Below are positions 35,605-44,795 of a stretch of DNA of 64,000 nt, one piece after another. Under the pieces are notes generated by a model that was not told the DNA's origin, did no database searches, and saw only the letters and a list, made by a program, of their open reading frames with translations. Origin of the DNA: Promineifilum sp. (GTDB lineage: Bacteria > Chloroflexota > Anaerolineae > Promineifilales > Promineifilaceae). The DNA is taken from the NCBI GenBank assembly GCA_017983515.1, contig JAGOBF010000016.1, forward strand, positions 21,810 through 85,809, in the 5' to 3' direction. The translations under genes were made by a program, and so were the position numbers. Position 1 is the first letter of the stretch. Each line of letters starts with the position of its first letter.

Positions 35605-36258
35605 ATGATGGCATTATCAGACGACGAAACGTGGCTGACGCTCAGCGAGGCGGCCGAGTTACTAGCTGTCCATCCGACCACGCTGCGGCGATGGGCCAAT
35701 AGCGGCCACATCCCCGCCCTAGTGACCCCCGGCGGCCACCGCCGATTTGCCGCCAGCGACCTGGCCCGCTTTGCCCGCGAGCGCAGCGCCTTGCGAAACG
35801 TCAATGAGTTTGCCGGGTTGTGGGCCACCCAGGCGCTGGCCCATTCGCGCCAAGAGTCGATGAGCCGCCACAAAGATAGCTGGTTGGCTTTCTATGATGA
35901 AGAAGCCCGCACTCGTAACCGCTTGCTCGGTCAACAGCTTATGGGCCTGACCCTCCAGTATCTTTCCAGCGAGGCGAAGGAAGACGTTAGCCTGGCCCTT
36001 CTGGAAGAAGCGCGTCGCATCGGCCGGCAATATGCCATGAACGCCAAGGAACAGGGCCTGCCGCTGCGTGCTACGCTGGAAGCCTCCATCTTCTTCCGTG
36101 ATAGCCTGGTCGAGACGGCGCTGCAATTGCCCGAGACGGCCAACATCAGCCCCGAAGCCAACGTGCGCCTGCTTCGGCGCGTGAATGCCCTCCTCAATGC
36201 TGTTCATTTGGCCGTCGCCGACGTATACGACGAGGGAATTGACGGCCAGACACTCTGA
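35605..36258 (+). CDS. HTH (excisionase/MerR-like) DNA-binding protein with a helical sensor domain
   Basis: 217 residues. The N-terminal winged helix (10-58) reads LTLSEAAELLAVHPTTLRRW and PALVTPGGHRRFAASDL, an excisionase/MerR-type head. Residues 75-210 form an all-helical domain (SRHKDSWLAFYDEEARTRN, LLEEARRIGRQYAMNAKEQG) resembling the four-helix N-terminal modules of RsbR-type proteins. It is probably a dimeric transcription factor. It lies between two iron-uptake units, but target genes are unknown. TTAGGTGAGACCTGCTTAG lies upstream at about 35561, vaguely like a DtxR box. Confidence 0.75.
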   Translation: MMALSDDETWLTLSEAAELLAVHPTTLRRWANSGHIPALVTPGGHRRFAASDLARFARERSALRNVNEFAGLWATQALAHSRQESMSRHKDSWLAFYDEEARTRNRLLGQQLMGLTLQYLSSEAKEDVSLALLEEARRIGRQYAMNAKEQGLPLRATLEASIFFRDSLVETALQLPETANISPEANVRLLRRVNALLNAVHLAVADVYDEGIDGQTL

Positions 36259-36309
36259 TAGATCCTCGCCGATTGCTTCCTGCTGCCTTCCCCAACCGAA
36301 AGCAGATGA

Positions 36310-36338
36310 ATGTCACCACCGAAGGTGATAGATGTCAC
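36310..36338. repeat. Direct repeat ATGTCAC upstream of the dtxR-feo promoter
   Basis: ATGTCAC at 36310-36316 and 36332-36338, start points 22 bp apart (two helical turns), abutting the -35 element. It could bind an activator. Confidence 0.4.
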
Positions 36339-36367
36339 TTCATAGGGTTTACCTCATCATGTAAGAT
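36339..36367 (+). promoter_or_regulatory. Candidate promoter of the dtxR-feo operon
   Basis: TTCATA (36339-36344), 17-bp spacer, TAAGAT (36362-36367). Both elements are weak, with four of six matches, which suits an activated promoter. Confidence 0.45.
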
Positions 36368-36368
36368 A

Positions 36369-36378
36369 AGGTTAACCT
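36369..36378. promoter_or_regulatory. DtxR/IdeR-type operator
   Basis: Perfect 10-bp palindrome AGGTTAACCT one base after the -10 element. It matches the core of the IdeR/DtxR consensus (TTAGGTTAGGCTAACCTAA). Its place over the predicted transcription start indicates iron-dependent autorepression of the downstream regulator-feo operon. Confidence 0.65.
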
Positions 36379-36419
36379 GAAACTATGGCTTATTGGTCGT
36401 GTCCAGAAGGCAGAACTAC

Positions 36420-37094
36420 GTGAAGCACGATTCATTCAACGAAAGCGCCGAGATGTATCTGAAGACGGTCAGCGAGCTGGCCGAGAGCGGCGCGCCCGTG
36501 CCCATTTCCGCGCTGGCCGACCGTTTAGGCGTGTCGCCCGTCTCGGCCACGGAAATGGTCCATCGCCTGCAAGGCAACGGCCTCCTGGCCCATCGTCCCT
36601 ACAAGGGCATCTTGCTGACCGATGACGGCTACCGGCAGGCGGCCGACGTCATTCGCAACCACAGGCTTTGGGAATGTTTTCTGGTCGATCATCTGGGCTT
36701 GCCCTGGGACAAAGTGCATGATTTCGCCTGTCGTTTGGAGCATGCTTCAGCTTCGCAAGTGACGGATGCCCTGGATAGCTTTCTGGGTTTTCCGGCGACC
36801 TGTCCCCACGGCAACCCGATCTCGCCGGCCGACGAACGGATTGGCGAAGCCGCTCATCGCTCGCTGGCCGAGCTGCACGCCGGCGACAAGGCTGCTGTAG
36901 TAAACATTCATCCCGAAACGGGCGAACTACTTTCATACCTGTACGAACTGGGACTGGTGCCCGGCAGCCGCCTCGCTGTGCTCGACGTTGTGCCGTTCGG
37001 CGGCCCCATCGTCCTGAACGTCGAGGGCGAACAGCGTTATCTGGGACAAGAAGCCGCCGCATTTGTTTTCATCCGCAAGATTGAGGATAGGTAA
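36420..37094 (+). CDS. DtxR-family iron-dependent regulator with FeoA-like C-terminal domain
   Basis: 224 residues from GTG 36420, which has AGAAGG nine bases upstream (TTG 36393 also open). Domains: winged helix (about 1-60; PISALADRLGVSPVSATEMV), metal-binding dimerisation domain (65-140; FACRLEHASASQVTDALDSF and GFPATCPHGNPI with Cys/His ligands), and an SH3-like FeoA-type domain (150-224). The SH3 domain points to the iron-sensing DtxR/IdeR branch, since MntR lacks it. An operator-like palindrome lies about 40 bp upstream, so autoregulation is likely. The stop overlaps the next start (TAATG). Confidence 0.9.
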   Translation: MKHDSFNESAEMYLKTVSELAESGAPVPISALADRLGVSPVSATEMVHRLQGNGLLAHRPYKGILLTDDGYRQAADVIRNHRLWECFLVDHLGLPWDKVHDFACRLEHASASQVTDALDSFLGFPATCPHGNPISPADERIGEAAHRSLAELHAGDKAAVVNIHPETGELLSYLYELGLVPGSRLAVLDVVPFGGPIVLNVEGEQRYLGQEAAAFVFIRKIEDR

Positions 37095-37477
37095 TGATCA
37101 TCGTCTTTTGGCTGGTTGCTTTGCTGATCGCCGGCTTCCTGCTGACCACGGGTATCGTGGTCAGGATGCGCCCGGCAATAGACAAACGCGCCCCCGTTGA
37201 TGAGCGTACGGCTGCCCTGTTGGCCGCCGGGCTGCTTCCCCTGGCCGAATGCCCGCGCGGCCGTGATGCCTGCTTGCGTTGCCTTGAGGTGGATCGCTGC
37301 GTCATCCATCGCCTTCTGGAACTGGGTCTGACGCCCGGCACCCAGGTACGCGTCGTGCAGGATGCTGGCGGCCCGATGTTGTTGGCCGTTCGTGGCTCTC
37401 GCGTAGCCCTCGGCCGCGATTTGACGGAACGGATGTGGGTGGAACTGCCGGAACTGGAGGCGATTGATCTTCCTTAG
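37094..37477 (+). CDS. FeoA-like protein with N-terminal membrane anchor and Cys motif
   Basis: 127 residues. One N-terminal membrane helix (about 3-24), a charged stretch, then a Cys segment CPRGRDACLRCLEVDRC (53-69) and a C-terminal FeoA-type SH3 domain (RLLELGLTPGTQVRVVQDAG; LAVRGSRVALGRDL). FeoA normally is a soluble 75-85-residue helper that docks on FeoB. Here it appears tethered to the membrane with four cysteines that might bind metal or an Fe-S cluster. It lies between the regulator and feoB with 1-bp and 24-bp spacing. Confidence 0.78.
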   Translation: MIIVFWLVALLIAGFLLTTGIVVRMRPAIDKRAPVDERTAALLAAGLLPLAECPRGRDACLRCLEVDRCVIHRLLELGLTPGTQVRVVQDAGGPMLLAVRGSRVALGRDLTERMWVELPELEAIDLP

Positions 37478-37501
37478 GCGTGGTCAATCCGTTGAGCCGT
37501 T

Positions 37502-39736
37502 ATGATCCACGCTGATGCCGTTTCCACCCAACCAAAGGTTTTATCCATCGCTCTGGCCGGCAATCCCAACGCCGGGAAAAGCACTCTCTTTAATGCTTTG
37601 ACCGGCGCGCGACAGCACGTCGGCAACTGGCCGGGCAAGACCATCGAGAAGAAAACGGGCGAAATGCGGCGCGACGGTCGCCTCATCGCCATTACCGACC
37701 TGCCCGGCGCTTATAGCCTGAGCGCTTATTCGCTTGAAGAGATCGTCGCCCGCGACTTTCTGCTGCATGAGCGGCCCGATGTCGTGGTCGCCGTGGCCGA
37801 CGCCACCAATCTGGAGCGCAATCTCTATCTGGTCGTCCAGCTATTGGAGCTTGAGCTGCCCATTGTGGTCGTCCTGAATATGATGGACGTGGCCGCCGAG
37901 CAAGGCCTGCAAATCGACGTCGATGAACTCAGTCTGGCCCTCGGCGTACCGGTCGTCACCGCCGTTGCTCGCCGCGAGCAGGGAATCGAAGAGATCGCCG
38001 CTGCGGCCTGTCGAGTGCCAACGGAACCGTTTCTGGGTTGCCGGTTGGACTATGGCCCGGCAATCGAAGCTGAAATCGATTACTTGCAAGCCGCCATGGC
38101 CGGCGATCCGGCTATATCGGCCAGATATGCTCCGCGCTGGCTGGCCGTCCGTCTACTAGAGGATGATGATGACGTGGCCGGCCGAATCGCAGCGGTGCCC
38201 GGCGGGCGCTCCCTGCTGGCCCTGGCCGACGGCCGGCGCGGCGCTCTGGTCGATGCGCTGGGCGAAGACGTCGATTTAGTGATGGCCGATCGGCGCTATT
38301 CCTGGATTCATTCTCTGATCGAGCGTGTGCTTCAGGCCGATCCTCTGGAGCGTCTCTCGTCCTCAGACCGCATCGACCGCATCCTCACCCATCGCTGGTT
38401 AGGTATTCCCATCTTCATGCTGGCGATGTGGCTTGTGTTCAAGATCACCACCGACCTGTCCGCGCCGTGGGTCGATTGGATCAGCGGCGTGTTGAGCGGC
38501 CCCCTCAGCCGCTGGGCATCGGCCGGCCTGTCAGTGCTCGGCCTGGGCCATACATGGCTATCCTCACTGGTTATTGACGGTGTCATCGCCGGGGTTGGGG
38601 GCGTTCTGGCTTTCATCCCCGTGCTCCTGTCGCTCTATTTGGCGCTGGCTGTGCTGGAGGATTCCGGCTACATGGCGCGCGGCGCGTTTGTCATGGATCG
38701 GTTGATGAATCGCATTGGCCTCCACGGGCGGAGCTTTCTGCCGCTGATGGTCGGCTTCGGCTGCTCTGTTCCGGCTATTTATGCCACACGAACGCTGACT
38801 AGCGAGCGTGACCGCATCCTGACCGCCCTATTAGTGCCCTTCATGAGTTGCGGAGCGCGCTTGCCGGTCTACGTGCTCTTCGCAGCTATCTTCTTCCCTC
38901 GCTTTCCCAGTCTGGTCATCATGGGACTCTACTTGCTGGGAATTCTCATCGCCATCGCGATCGGCCTTTTGCTGCAGCGAACGCTGTTGCCGTCGCCGGC
39001 CAGCGGGGGCATGGTCATGGAATTGCCTCCCTACCGCCTGCCCACCGTGCGCAGCATTGGCTACCAGATGTGGCTGCGGACACGCGCCTTTTTGCAGCAC
39101 GCCGCATCGCTCATCCTCGTTACGTCGCTGCTCATCTGGCTGCTGATGGCGATTCCGGCCGGCCGGGGCGGCGCATTCGGGGCTGTGCCGATGGGCGATA
39201 GCCTCTTCGGCCGTGTTTCGAGCGCCCTGACGCCCGCCCTGCGACCACTCGGCTTTGGCTCATGGGAATCGGGCGGCGCGCTCATCAGCGGTCTCGTCGC
39301 CAAAGAGGTGGTCATCAGCACCATGGCCCAGACTTATGGGGCCGGCGCACCGCTCGATGACGGGAGCGCGCCGAGCTTTGCCGGCGACCTGCGGGAGATC
39401 GTCGTCTCGTTTGTCCGGGCGGTGGTTGATACGTTCAAAGCTGTGCCCGGATTGGTCGGCATCAACCTGAACCGTGGAGCCGACGAGACAGCACCGGGCC
39501 TGGCCGGGGCCATTCGCGCCAGTTTTAACGCTTCGAGCGGCGGCCATGCCGCGGCGGCCGGGCTGGCCTTCATGGTGTTCGTCTTGCTCTACACGCCTTG
39601 CATGGCGACCATTGCCGCCGAGCGTCACGAGTTGGGGGCGCGCTGGACAGGGTTGAGTCTCTCCGGGCAACTCATCATCGCCTGGGTGGCAGCTCTTATC
39701 GTTTTCCGGCTGGGTGTTCTGGTTGGAGGTGGCTGA
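37502..39736 (+). CDS. feoB: Ferrous-iron transport GTPase/permease FeoB
   Basis: Inner-membrane Fe2+ importer, 744 residues. GTPase domain: G1 GNPNAGKS (20-27), G2 Thr in KTIEKKTG, G3 DLPG (66-69), G4 NMMD, then the helical GDI domain. Membrane part: two Gate motifs, each with conserved Cys ([31 protein letters not shown]), and a late helix block [18 protein letters not shown]. All usual transport cysteines are present. Its stop overlaps the feoC-like start (TGATG), so the operon is translationally linked. Confidence 0.96.
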   Translation: MIHADAVSTQPKVLSIALAGNPNAGKSTLFNALTGARQHVGNWPGKTIEKKTGEMRRDGRLIAITDLPGAYSLSAYSLEEIVARDFLLHERPDVVVAVADATNLERNLYLVVQLLELELPIVVVLNMMDVAAEQGLQIDVDELSLALGVPVVTAVARREQGIEEIAAAACRVPTEPFLGCRLDYGPAIEAEIDYLQAAMAGDPAISARYAPRWLAVRLLEDDDDVAGRIAAVPGGRSLLALADGRRGALVDALGEDVDLVMADRRYSWIHSLIERVLQADPLERLSSSDRIDRILTHRWLGIPIFMLAMWLVFKITTDLSAPWVDWISGVLSGPLSRWASAGLSVLGLGHTWLSSLVIDGVIAGVGGVLAFIPVLLSLYLALAVLEDSGYMARGAFVMDRLMNRIGLHGRSFLPLMVGFGCSVPAIYATRTLTSERDRILTALLVPFMSCGARLPVYVLFAAIFFPRFPSLVIMGLYLLGILIAIAIGLLLQRTLLPSPASGGMVMELPPYRLPTVRSIGYQMWLRTRAFLQHAASLILVTSLLIWLLMAIPAGRGGAFGAVPMGDSLFGRVSSALTPALRPLGFGSWESGGALISGLVAKEVVISTMAQTYGAGAPLDDGSAPSFAGDLREIVVSFVRAVVDTFKAVPGLVGINLNRGADETAPGLAGAIRASFNASSGGHAAAAGLAFMVFVLLYTPCMATIAAERHELGARWTGLSLSGQLIIAWVAALIVFRLGVLVGGG

Positions 39737-40038
39737 TGTTGCGCGAAGTATTGCAAGCCGTGGAAGCGGCCAAAGGGCCGATCACGCTCAATGAATTGAG
39801 CCGGCGGCTGGAACTGGATCCGCGCGTGCTGGACGGTATGCTGGAGCACTGGTCACGGCGGGGCAAACTGGTCGTGGACGGGGTCACGGGAACGGCCTGC
39901 GCCGGCGACATGACGCCCGCACGTTGCTCGTGTGGTTCGGCCACAGACAATGTAAATTGCCCTTTCCTGGCACGTTTACCCAAAAGCTATTCGCTCTCCT
40001 CAGAGAGCGATATACCCACTGCGACGAGAGAAACATGA
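39736..40038 (+). CDS. FeoC-like winged-helix protein
   Basis: 100 residues. The N-terminal 50 match the FeoC winged helix (LREVLQAVEAAKGPITLNEL, PRVLDGMLEHWSRRGKLV). A Cys-rich tail follows (CAGDMTPARCSCGSATDNVNC, read from about residue 55), whose spacing could hold an Fe-S cluster as reported for some FeoC proteins. FeoC modulates FeoB stability or expression. It overlaps feoB upstream and the YwiC-like gene downstream (ATGA). Confidence 0.8.
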   Translation: MLREVLQAVEAAKGPITLNELSRRLELDPRVLDGMLEHWSRRGKLVVDGVTGTACAGDMTPARCSCGSATDNVNCPFLARLPKSYSLSSESDIPTATRET

Positions 40039-40868
40039 ATTCGTCTTTATCCACCAAAGAACCCGTTACCAGAGAACCGCAAGCCGGTCGCTCCGTATCG
40101 TACAAGAGTGTGGCGCTGCCGGCCGAGCACGGCAGCTGGAGCCTGGTATCGGAGCCGATTCTACTGGGACTGCTGATCGCGCCGTCGTGGGCCGGCGTGG
40201 CGCTCGTGGTGGCGGCCTTCACTCTGTTTCTTCTCAACCGGCCGCTCAAGATATTCTGGGCCGATTCCCGGCGTGGGCGACGCTATCAGCGAACCCGGAT
40301 GGCGGGGCGCTTCCTACTGATTTATGGTGGCGTAGCCGTCGTCGGGGGAGTGGCGGCCCTTATTCTGGGCGGCTGGCGGCCGTTTATCCCGTTCGCCGTG
40401 GCCGCGCCTCTCCTGTTGATATTCATGTACTATGACCAACGGCCGGGCCGCCATTGGCAAGCCGAGCTGCTCGCGCCGGCGGCCTTCGCGTCCATCGTGT
40501 CGTCCGTGGCGCTGGCCGGCGGGTTCTCGTGGATCGTCTCCGCGGCCTTGTGGGGGTTCATGATCGCCAGGGCGGTGCCGGCCGTGCTGTTTGTCCGCGC
40601 CCGGCTGCGTCTGGATAAGCAGAAGTCTGTGTCGCCGTGGGGCGTTGCCGCCGCCCATATGCTGGCGGTTGGACTGGTGGCGCTGCTGGTGTGGGCGGGT
40701 TGGCTGCCCACGACGGCCGTCATTGCCACCCTCTTCCTGTGGGGTCGGGCGCTCTGGGGGCTGTCCGGCTATCGTTGGCGCTCGTCGGTCAAAGCGTTGG
40801 GTTTTTTGGAGACCGGAGTTGGGATCTTCGTCGTTCTGTTAGTCGCTATCGGCTTTTGGCTGAGTTGA
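40035..40868 (+). CDS. YwiC-like membrane protein
   Basis: 277-residue polytopic membrane protein with about eight helices. The N-terminal signature ALPAEHGSWSLVSEPILLGL matches the YwiC-like family (usually QHGAW...P at this place). A basic loop (ADSRRGRRYQRTRMAGR) resembles cytoplasmic loops of UbiA-like proteins. Function unknown. ATG 40035 overlaps the feoC-like stop by four bases, so it may be part of the iron operon. It converges with argH with only four bases between the genes and no terminator. Confidence 0.75.
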   Translation: MNSSLSTKEPVTREPQAGRSVSYKSVALPAEHGSWSLVSEPILLGLLIAPSWAGVALVVAAFTLFLLNRPLKIFWADSRRGRRYQRTRMAGRFLLIYGGVAVVGGVAALILGGWRPFIPFAVAAPLLLIFMYYDQRPGRHWQAELLAPAAFASIVSSVALAGGFSWIVSAALWGFMIARAVPAVLFVRARLRLDKQKSVSPWGVAAAHMLAVGLVALLVWAGWLPTTAVIATLFLWGRALWGLSGYRWRSSVKALGFLETGVGIFVVLLVAIGFWLS

Positions 40869-40872
40869 GTCC

Positions 40873-42243
40873 TCATCCCATTGTTTGACGGGCCAGGGCC
40901 AATTGAGCCTCCAGCGCCGCCGGAGCGGTGCCCCCGCTGACGGCGCGCGCGGCCAGGGCGGCGGGCACGGTTAGTACACCGGCCACGTCCTCGCCGATGA
41001 GGGGGGAGATGGCTTGCCAATCTTCCGGCGTCAAATCGGTTAGGCCTAGCCCGCGCTCCTCACCCAGGCGAACGGCCTGGCCCACTGCATGGTGCGCCTC
41101 GCGAAACGGCGCGCCGCGCCGGACCAGGTAATCAGCCACCTCCGTCGCCAGCAGTCCGGCCTCCAGTTGGGCGGCCATGCGTTCGGGTCGCAACTCCAGC
41201 GCGCGGATCAACCCGGCCATCACCGGCAGGGCCAGCTCGAGTGTGTCGAAGGCGTCGAAGACAGGCTCTTTGTCCTCTTGCAAATCCTTGTCATAACTGG
41301 ACGGTAAGCCCTTGAGCGTCGCCAGGAAGCCGGTCAGATGGCCGATGAGGCGGCCGCTCTTGCCGCGTGTCAATTCCAGTGTGTCGGGGTTCCTCTTTTG
41401 CGGCATGATGCTGGAGCCGGTGCTGTAAGCATCAGACAGACTGACGAAACCGAACTCGGCGCTGCTGAACAGGATCAACTGCTCTGACAGGCGGCTGAGA
41501 TGCACACCCAGCAGGGCGGCGGCAAACAGGAATTCGGCCGCAAAATCGCGATCGCTAACAGCATCCAAGCTATTGGGCGTGACCAAACGAAAGCCCAGTC
41601 GAGCTGCCAGCCACTCCCGATCGATGAGGAAGGCCGTCCCGGCCAAGGCTCCGGCCCCCAACGGCAGGACGGCCGACGCCTGTCGCACGGCGGCCAGCCG
41701 TTGGCGATCGCGGGCGAGAGGCCAGAAGTGGGACAGTATCCAGTGGGCCCAGGTGACGGGCTGGGCATGCTGAAGGTGCGTATAGCCCGGCATAGGCAGG
41801 TTTATCGCTCCGGCGGCATTGTCCAGCAGGCTCGCTTGCAGGTCGGTCAGGTGCGCATCCAGGCGCTCGCAAGCACGCATCACCCACAGGCGGAAATCAG
41901 TGGCGACTTGATCGTTGCGGCTACGGCCGGTGTGGAGCTTGCCGCCCATCGCGCCTACCCGTTCGGTCAGGCGGCGCTCGACCGCCGAATGAATGTCTTC
42001 ATCGCCCGGTTGGATGATGAACTCGCCGTCACTGAACTCGCGGCGCACGCGCTCCAGCCCATCGATCAGCGTGTCCCGCTCGGCCGACGTTAGAAGCCCG
42101 GCGTGGGCCAGCGCCTCGGCCCAGGCCACACTGCCGGTGATATCCTCGTCGTAGAGCCGGATATCGAAACCGATGCTGGCATTGAAGCGTTGTACCAGGG
42201 CATTCGTGTCGCCGGTGAATCGGCCGCCCCATAATTTGGTCAT
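40873..42243 (-). CDS. argH: Argininosuccinate lyase
   Basis: Last step of arginine synthesis, splitting argininosuccinate to arginine and fumarate. 456 residues from ATG 42243, which gives the family N-terminus MTKLWGGRFTG; ATG 42273 adds ten unconserved residues. Landmarks: DEDIHSAVE, HTGRSRNDQVATDFRL and the flexible catalytic loop GSSIMPQKRNPD with its Ser. Only 31 bp separate it from argJ upstream, so they are cotranscribed. Confidence 0.95.
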   Translation of the reverse strand: MTKLWGGRFTGDTNALVQRFNASIGFDIRLYDEDITGSVAWAEALAHAGLLTSAERDTLIDGLERVRREFSDGEFIIQPGDEDIHSAVERRLTERVGAMGGKLHTGRSRNDQVATDFRLWVMRACERLDAHLTDLQASLLDNAAGAINLPMPGYTHLQHAQPVTWAHWILSHFWPLARDRQRLAAVRQASAVLPLGAGALAGTAFLIDREWLAARLGFRLVTPNSLDAVSDRDFAAEFLFAAALLGVHLSRLSEQLILFSSAEFGFVSLSDAYSTGSSIMPQKRNPDTLELTRGKSGRLIGHLTGFLATLKGLPSSYDKDLQEDKEPVFDAFDTLELALPVMAGLIRALELRPERMAAQLEAGLLATEVADYLVRRGAPFREAHHAVGQAVRLGEERGLGLTDLTPEDWQAISPLIGEDVAGVLTVPAALAARAVSGGTAPAALEAQLALARQTMG

Positions 42244-42274
42244 GTTTTTTGTCGTTGCCGGATGCGCTGGCATG

Positions 42275-43501
42275 TCAGGTGCGATAATCGGCGTTGATCG
42301 TCACGTACTCATGGGTCAGATCGGTTGTCCACAGAGTGGCCTCGGCCGTGCCGCTCCCCAGATCGACGTGGACCGTGAATTCGGACGCGGCAAAGACGGC
42401 CGCGGCGTCTTTTTCTCGGTAGTCCGTGGGCGTGCCCTCGCGGACGATTTGCAGCGGCATTCCGTCGGATGCGGCGATCCATAGCGCCAGTCGCAGGGGG
42501 TCGAGTTCCACGCCGCTGCGTCCTGTCGCCATCATGATGCGCCCCCAATTGGGGTCGCCGCCGGCGAAGGCGGTCTTGACCAACGGGGAAGTAGCGATCG
42601 TATCGGCCACGCGCCGGGCGTCGGCCGCCGTGGCCGCGCCGGTCACGCGCACGGTGACGACCTTCGTCACTCCCTCCCCGTCGGCCACGACCTTCATCGC
42701 CAGGGCGCGGCACAATTCGTCGAGAGCCGCGCCGAAGGCCGCCCGCCCGGCCGGATTATCGACCGGCACGCCGCTCGCGCCGTTGGCCAGCAACAAGATG
42801 GTATCATTGGTGCTCGTGTCGCCGTCAATGGAGATGGCGTTAAAGCTGCCGCTCACAGCCTGGCGCAAGCATTCGTTCAACTCGCCAGGGGTGATCGCGG
42901 CGTCGGTTGTCACCATTCCCAGCAACGTCGCCATGTCGGGGTGGATCATGCCCGCGCCTTTAGCCATGCCGCCCAACGACACCCGGCCGCCGGGTAGATC
43001 GACCTCGATCGCCAGGAATTTGGGCCGGGTGTCGGTGGTCATGATGGCCTCGGCCGCGGCGCGGCCATTTAGGGGCGAGAGGAGTGGCGCGGCCGTCGCC
43101 ATGCCCGCCCGAACGCGCTCCATCGGCAAGGGCACGCCAATGACACCGGTTGACATCACGAGAAACTGTTCGGGGCGGCCGCCGAGCAATTGTGAGGCAT
43201 ATCGTTGCATGTCACGAGCTGCGCTCAATCCCGCCGCGCCGGTGCAGGCATTGGCATTACCGGCGTTGATGACCACGCCGCGCTGAGCGTCGGCATTGGC
43301 CGCCAGCGTCTCGCGGTCGAGAAGCACCGGGGCGGCGGCCACGCGGTTGCTGGTAAAAACGCCGGCAGCCGAACAATCGCGGTCAGAGACTACCAAGACC
43401 AGATCGGGCCGGCCGGACTGCTTGAGGCCCGCGGCCACAGCCGCGGCCGAAAATCCACGAGGTGTCGTCACGCTGCCGTCGGGTAGGATTCGATAGGTCA
43501 T
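42275..43501 (-). CDS. argJ: Glutamate N-acetyltransferase / amino-acid acetyltransferase ArgJ
   Basis: Recycles the acetyl group from N-acetylornithine to glutamate. 408 residues. It is made as a precursor that self-cleaves before the nucleophile Thr192 in HPDMATLLGMVTTD; the preceding KGAGMIHP and the substrate loop NAGNANACTGAAG are intact. It ends SGTAEATLWTTDLTHEYVTINADYRT with the usual NADYRT. A separate N-acetylglutamate synthase lies two genes upstream, so the cell may start as well as recycle acetylglutamate. The argG stop is 28 bp away. Confidence 0.95.
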   Translation of the reverse strand: MTYRILPDGSVTTPRGFSAAAVAAGLKQSGRPDLVLVVSDRDCSAAGVFTSNRVAAAPVLLDRETLAANADAQRGVVINAGNANACTGAAGLSAARDMQRYASQLLGGRPEQFLVMSTGVIGVPLPMERVRAGMATAAPLLSPLNGRAAAEAIMTTDTRPKFLAIEVDLPGGRVSLGGMAKGAGMIHPDMATLLGMVTTDAAITPGELNECLRQAVSGSFNAISIDGDTSTNDTILLLANGASGVPVDNPAGRAAFGAALDELCRALAMKVVADGEGVTKVVTVRVTGAATAADARRVADTIATSPLVKTAFAGGDPNWGRIMMATGRSGVELDPLRLALWIAASDGMPLQIVREGTPTDYREKDAAAVFAASEFTVHVDLGSGTAEATLWTTDLTHEYVTINADYRT

Positions 43502-43529
43502 AGTCGTCTCGTCGGTTCGGTTTTTTAAG

Positions 43530-44795
43530 CTAGTCGCGCTTGAATTTGGAGTAATCGGGCGAAGCGTAATGGGTGCGGCCGCCGTCGCTGACTTCCATCA
43601 TCGCTTTGACCTTCATTTGCAGGCCGAACAGGGTGATGAACCCCTCGGCGTCGGCCTGATCGTAGACATCTTCCTGGCCGAACGTGGCGAAGTCCTCGCG
43701 ATAGAGGCTGTGGGGGCTATAACGGCCGGCCACAATCACATTGCCCTTGTAGAGCTTGAGCTTCACCCAGCCGGAAACGGTCTTCTGGGTCTCGTTGATG
43801 AACGCCTGTAACGATTCCCGCAGGGTGTGATACCACATGCCGAAGTAGGTCAACTCAGCGTAGCGCAGCGCCATCTGCTGTTTGAAGTGAAGCGTCTCGC
43901 GGTCGAGGCAGAGCGATTCCAACTCGCGATGGGCGGCATAGAGGATCGTGCCGCCGGGCGTCTCATAGACGCCGCGCGACTTCATTCCCACCAGCCGGTT
44001 TTCGACCAGGTCGATGCGGCCGATGCCATGCTTGCGGCCGAGCGCGTTCAATGTTTCGATGATCGCCGACGGTGGCAACTGGACGCCATTGACCGCTAAG
44101 GGAACTCCCCGCTCAAAGGTGATCTCCACGACCTCCGCTTCGTCGGGGGCGTTCTCCGGCGACACGCTCAGTTGGAACATCGATTCTTCCGGCTCATTGG
44201 CCGGATCTTCCAGAATGCCGCCCTCGTGGGACAGGTGCCACATGTTGGCGTCGCGACTGTAGATAGAGCGCTCGGTTTGGGTTACGGGCACGTTGTGGGC
44301 GCGGGCATAAGCCAGGGCATCCTCGCGCGAGCGAATGTCCCACTCGCGCCAGGGGGCGAGCACCTTGAGTGTCGGGTTAAGCGCCTTATAGGTCAACTCG
44401 AAGCGCACCTGATCATTGCCCTTGCCTGTGCAACCGTGGGCCACGGCGTCGGCTCCCTCTGCTTCGGCCACGGCCACTTGCCATTTGGCAATGAGCGGCC
44501 GCGCCACCGACGTGCCCAGCAGGTATTGACGCTCATAGATAGCCCCGGCTTGCATCATCGGAAACAGGAAATCCTTGGCAAATTCGTGCCGTAAATCCTC
44601 GATGATGACCTTGCTGGCTCCGCTGGCTAAGCCCTTTTCCTCCAGACCTACAAATTCATGATCGCCTTGGCCGATGTTGGCGCAGAAGCAGATGACTTCG
44701 CAGCCATAATTCTCGCGCAGCCAGGGAACGATGACCGACGTATCGAGACCACCGGAATAGGCGAGGACGACTTTCTCCACGACCGGTTTTGACAT
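43530..44795 (-). CDS. argG: Argininosuccinate synthase
   Basis: ATP-dependent joining of citrulline and aspartate. 421 residues from ATG 44795, a start supported by AGGAG eight bases upstream and by the family N-terminus [19 protein letters not shown] (PP-loop SGGLDTS). Further motifs: [36 protein letters not shown] and [13 protein letters not shown]. The C-terminus is complete. The same frame continues upstream without a stop into a GNAT acetyltransferase, so a longer fused product is possible. Confidence 0.95.
   Translation of the reverse strand: MSKPVVEKVVLAYSGGLDTSVIVPWLRENYGCEVICFCANIGQGDHEFVGLEEKGLASGASKVIIEDLRHEFAKDFLFPMMQAGAIYERQYLLGTSVARPLIAKWQVAVAEAEGADAVAHGCTGKGNDQVRFELTYKALNPTLKVLAPWREWDIRSREDALAYARAHNVPVTQTERSIYSRDANMWHLSHEGGILEDPANEPEESMFQLSVSPENAPDEAEVVEITFERGVPLAVNGVQLPPSAIIETLNALGRKHGIGRIDLVENRLVGMKSRGVYETPGGTILYAAHRELESLCLDRETLHFKQQMALRYAELTYFGMWYHTLRESLQAFINETQKTVSGWVKLKLYKGNVIVAGRYSPHSLYREDFATFGQEDVYDQADAEGFITLFGLQMKVKAMMEVSDGGRTHYASPDYSKFKRD

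Noticed and set aside
42309..42713. Minus-strand frame inside argJ
   Set aside because: Arg/Gly/His-rich out-of-frame translation of argJ.
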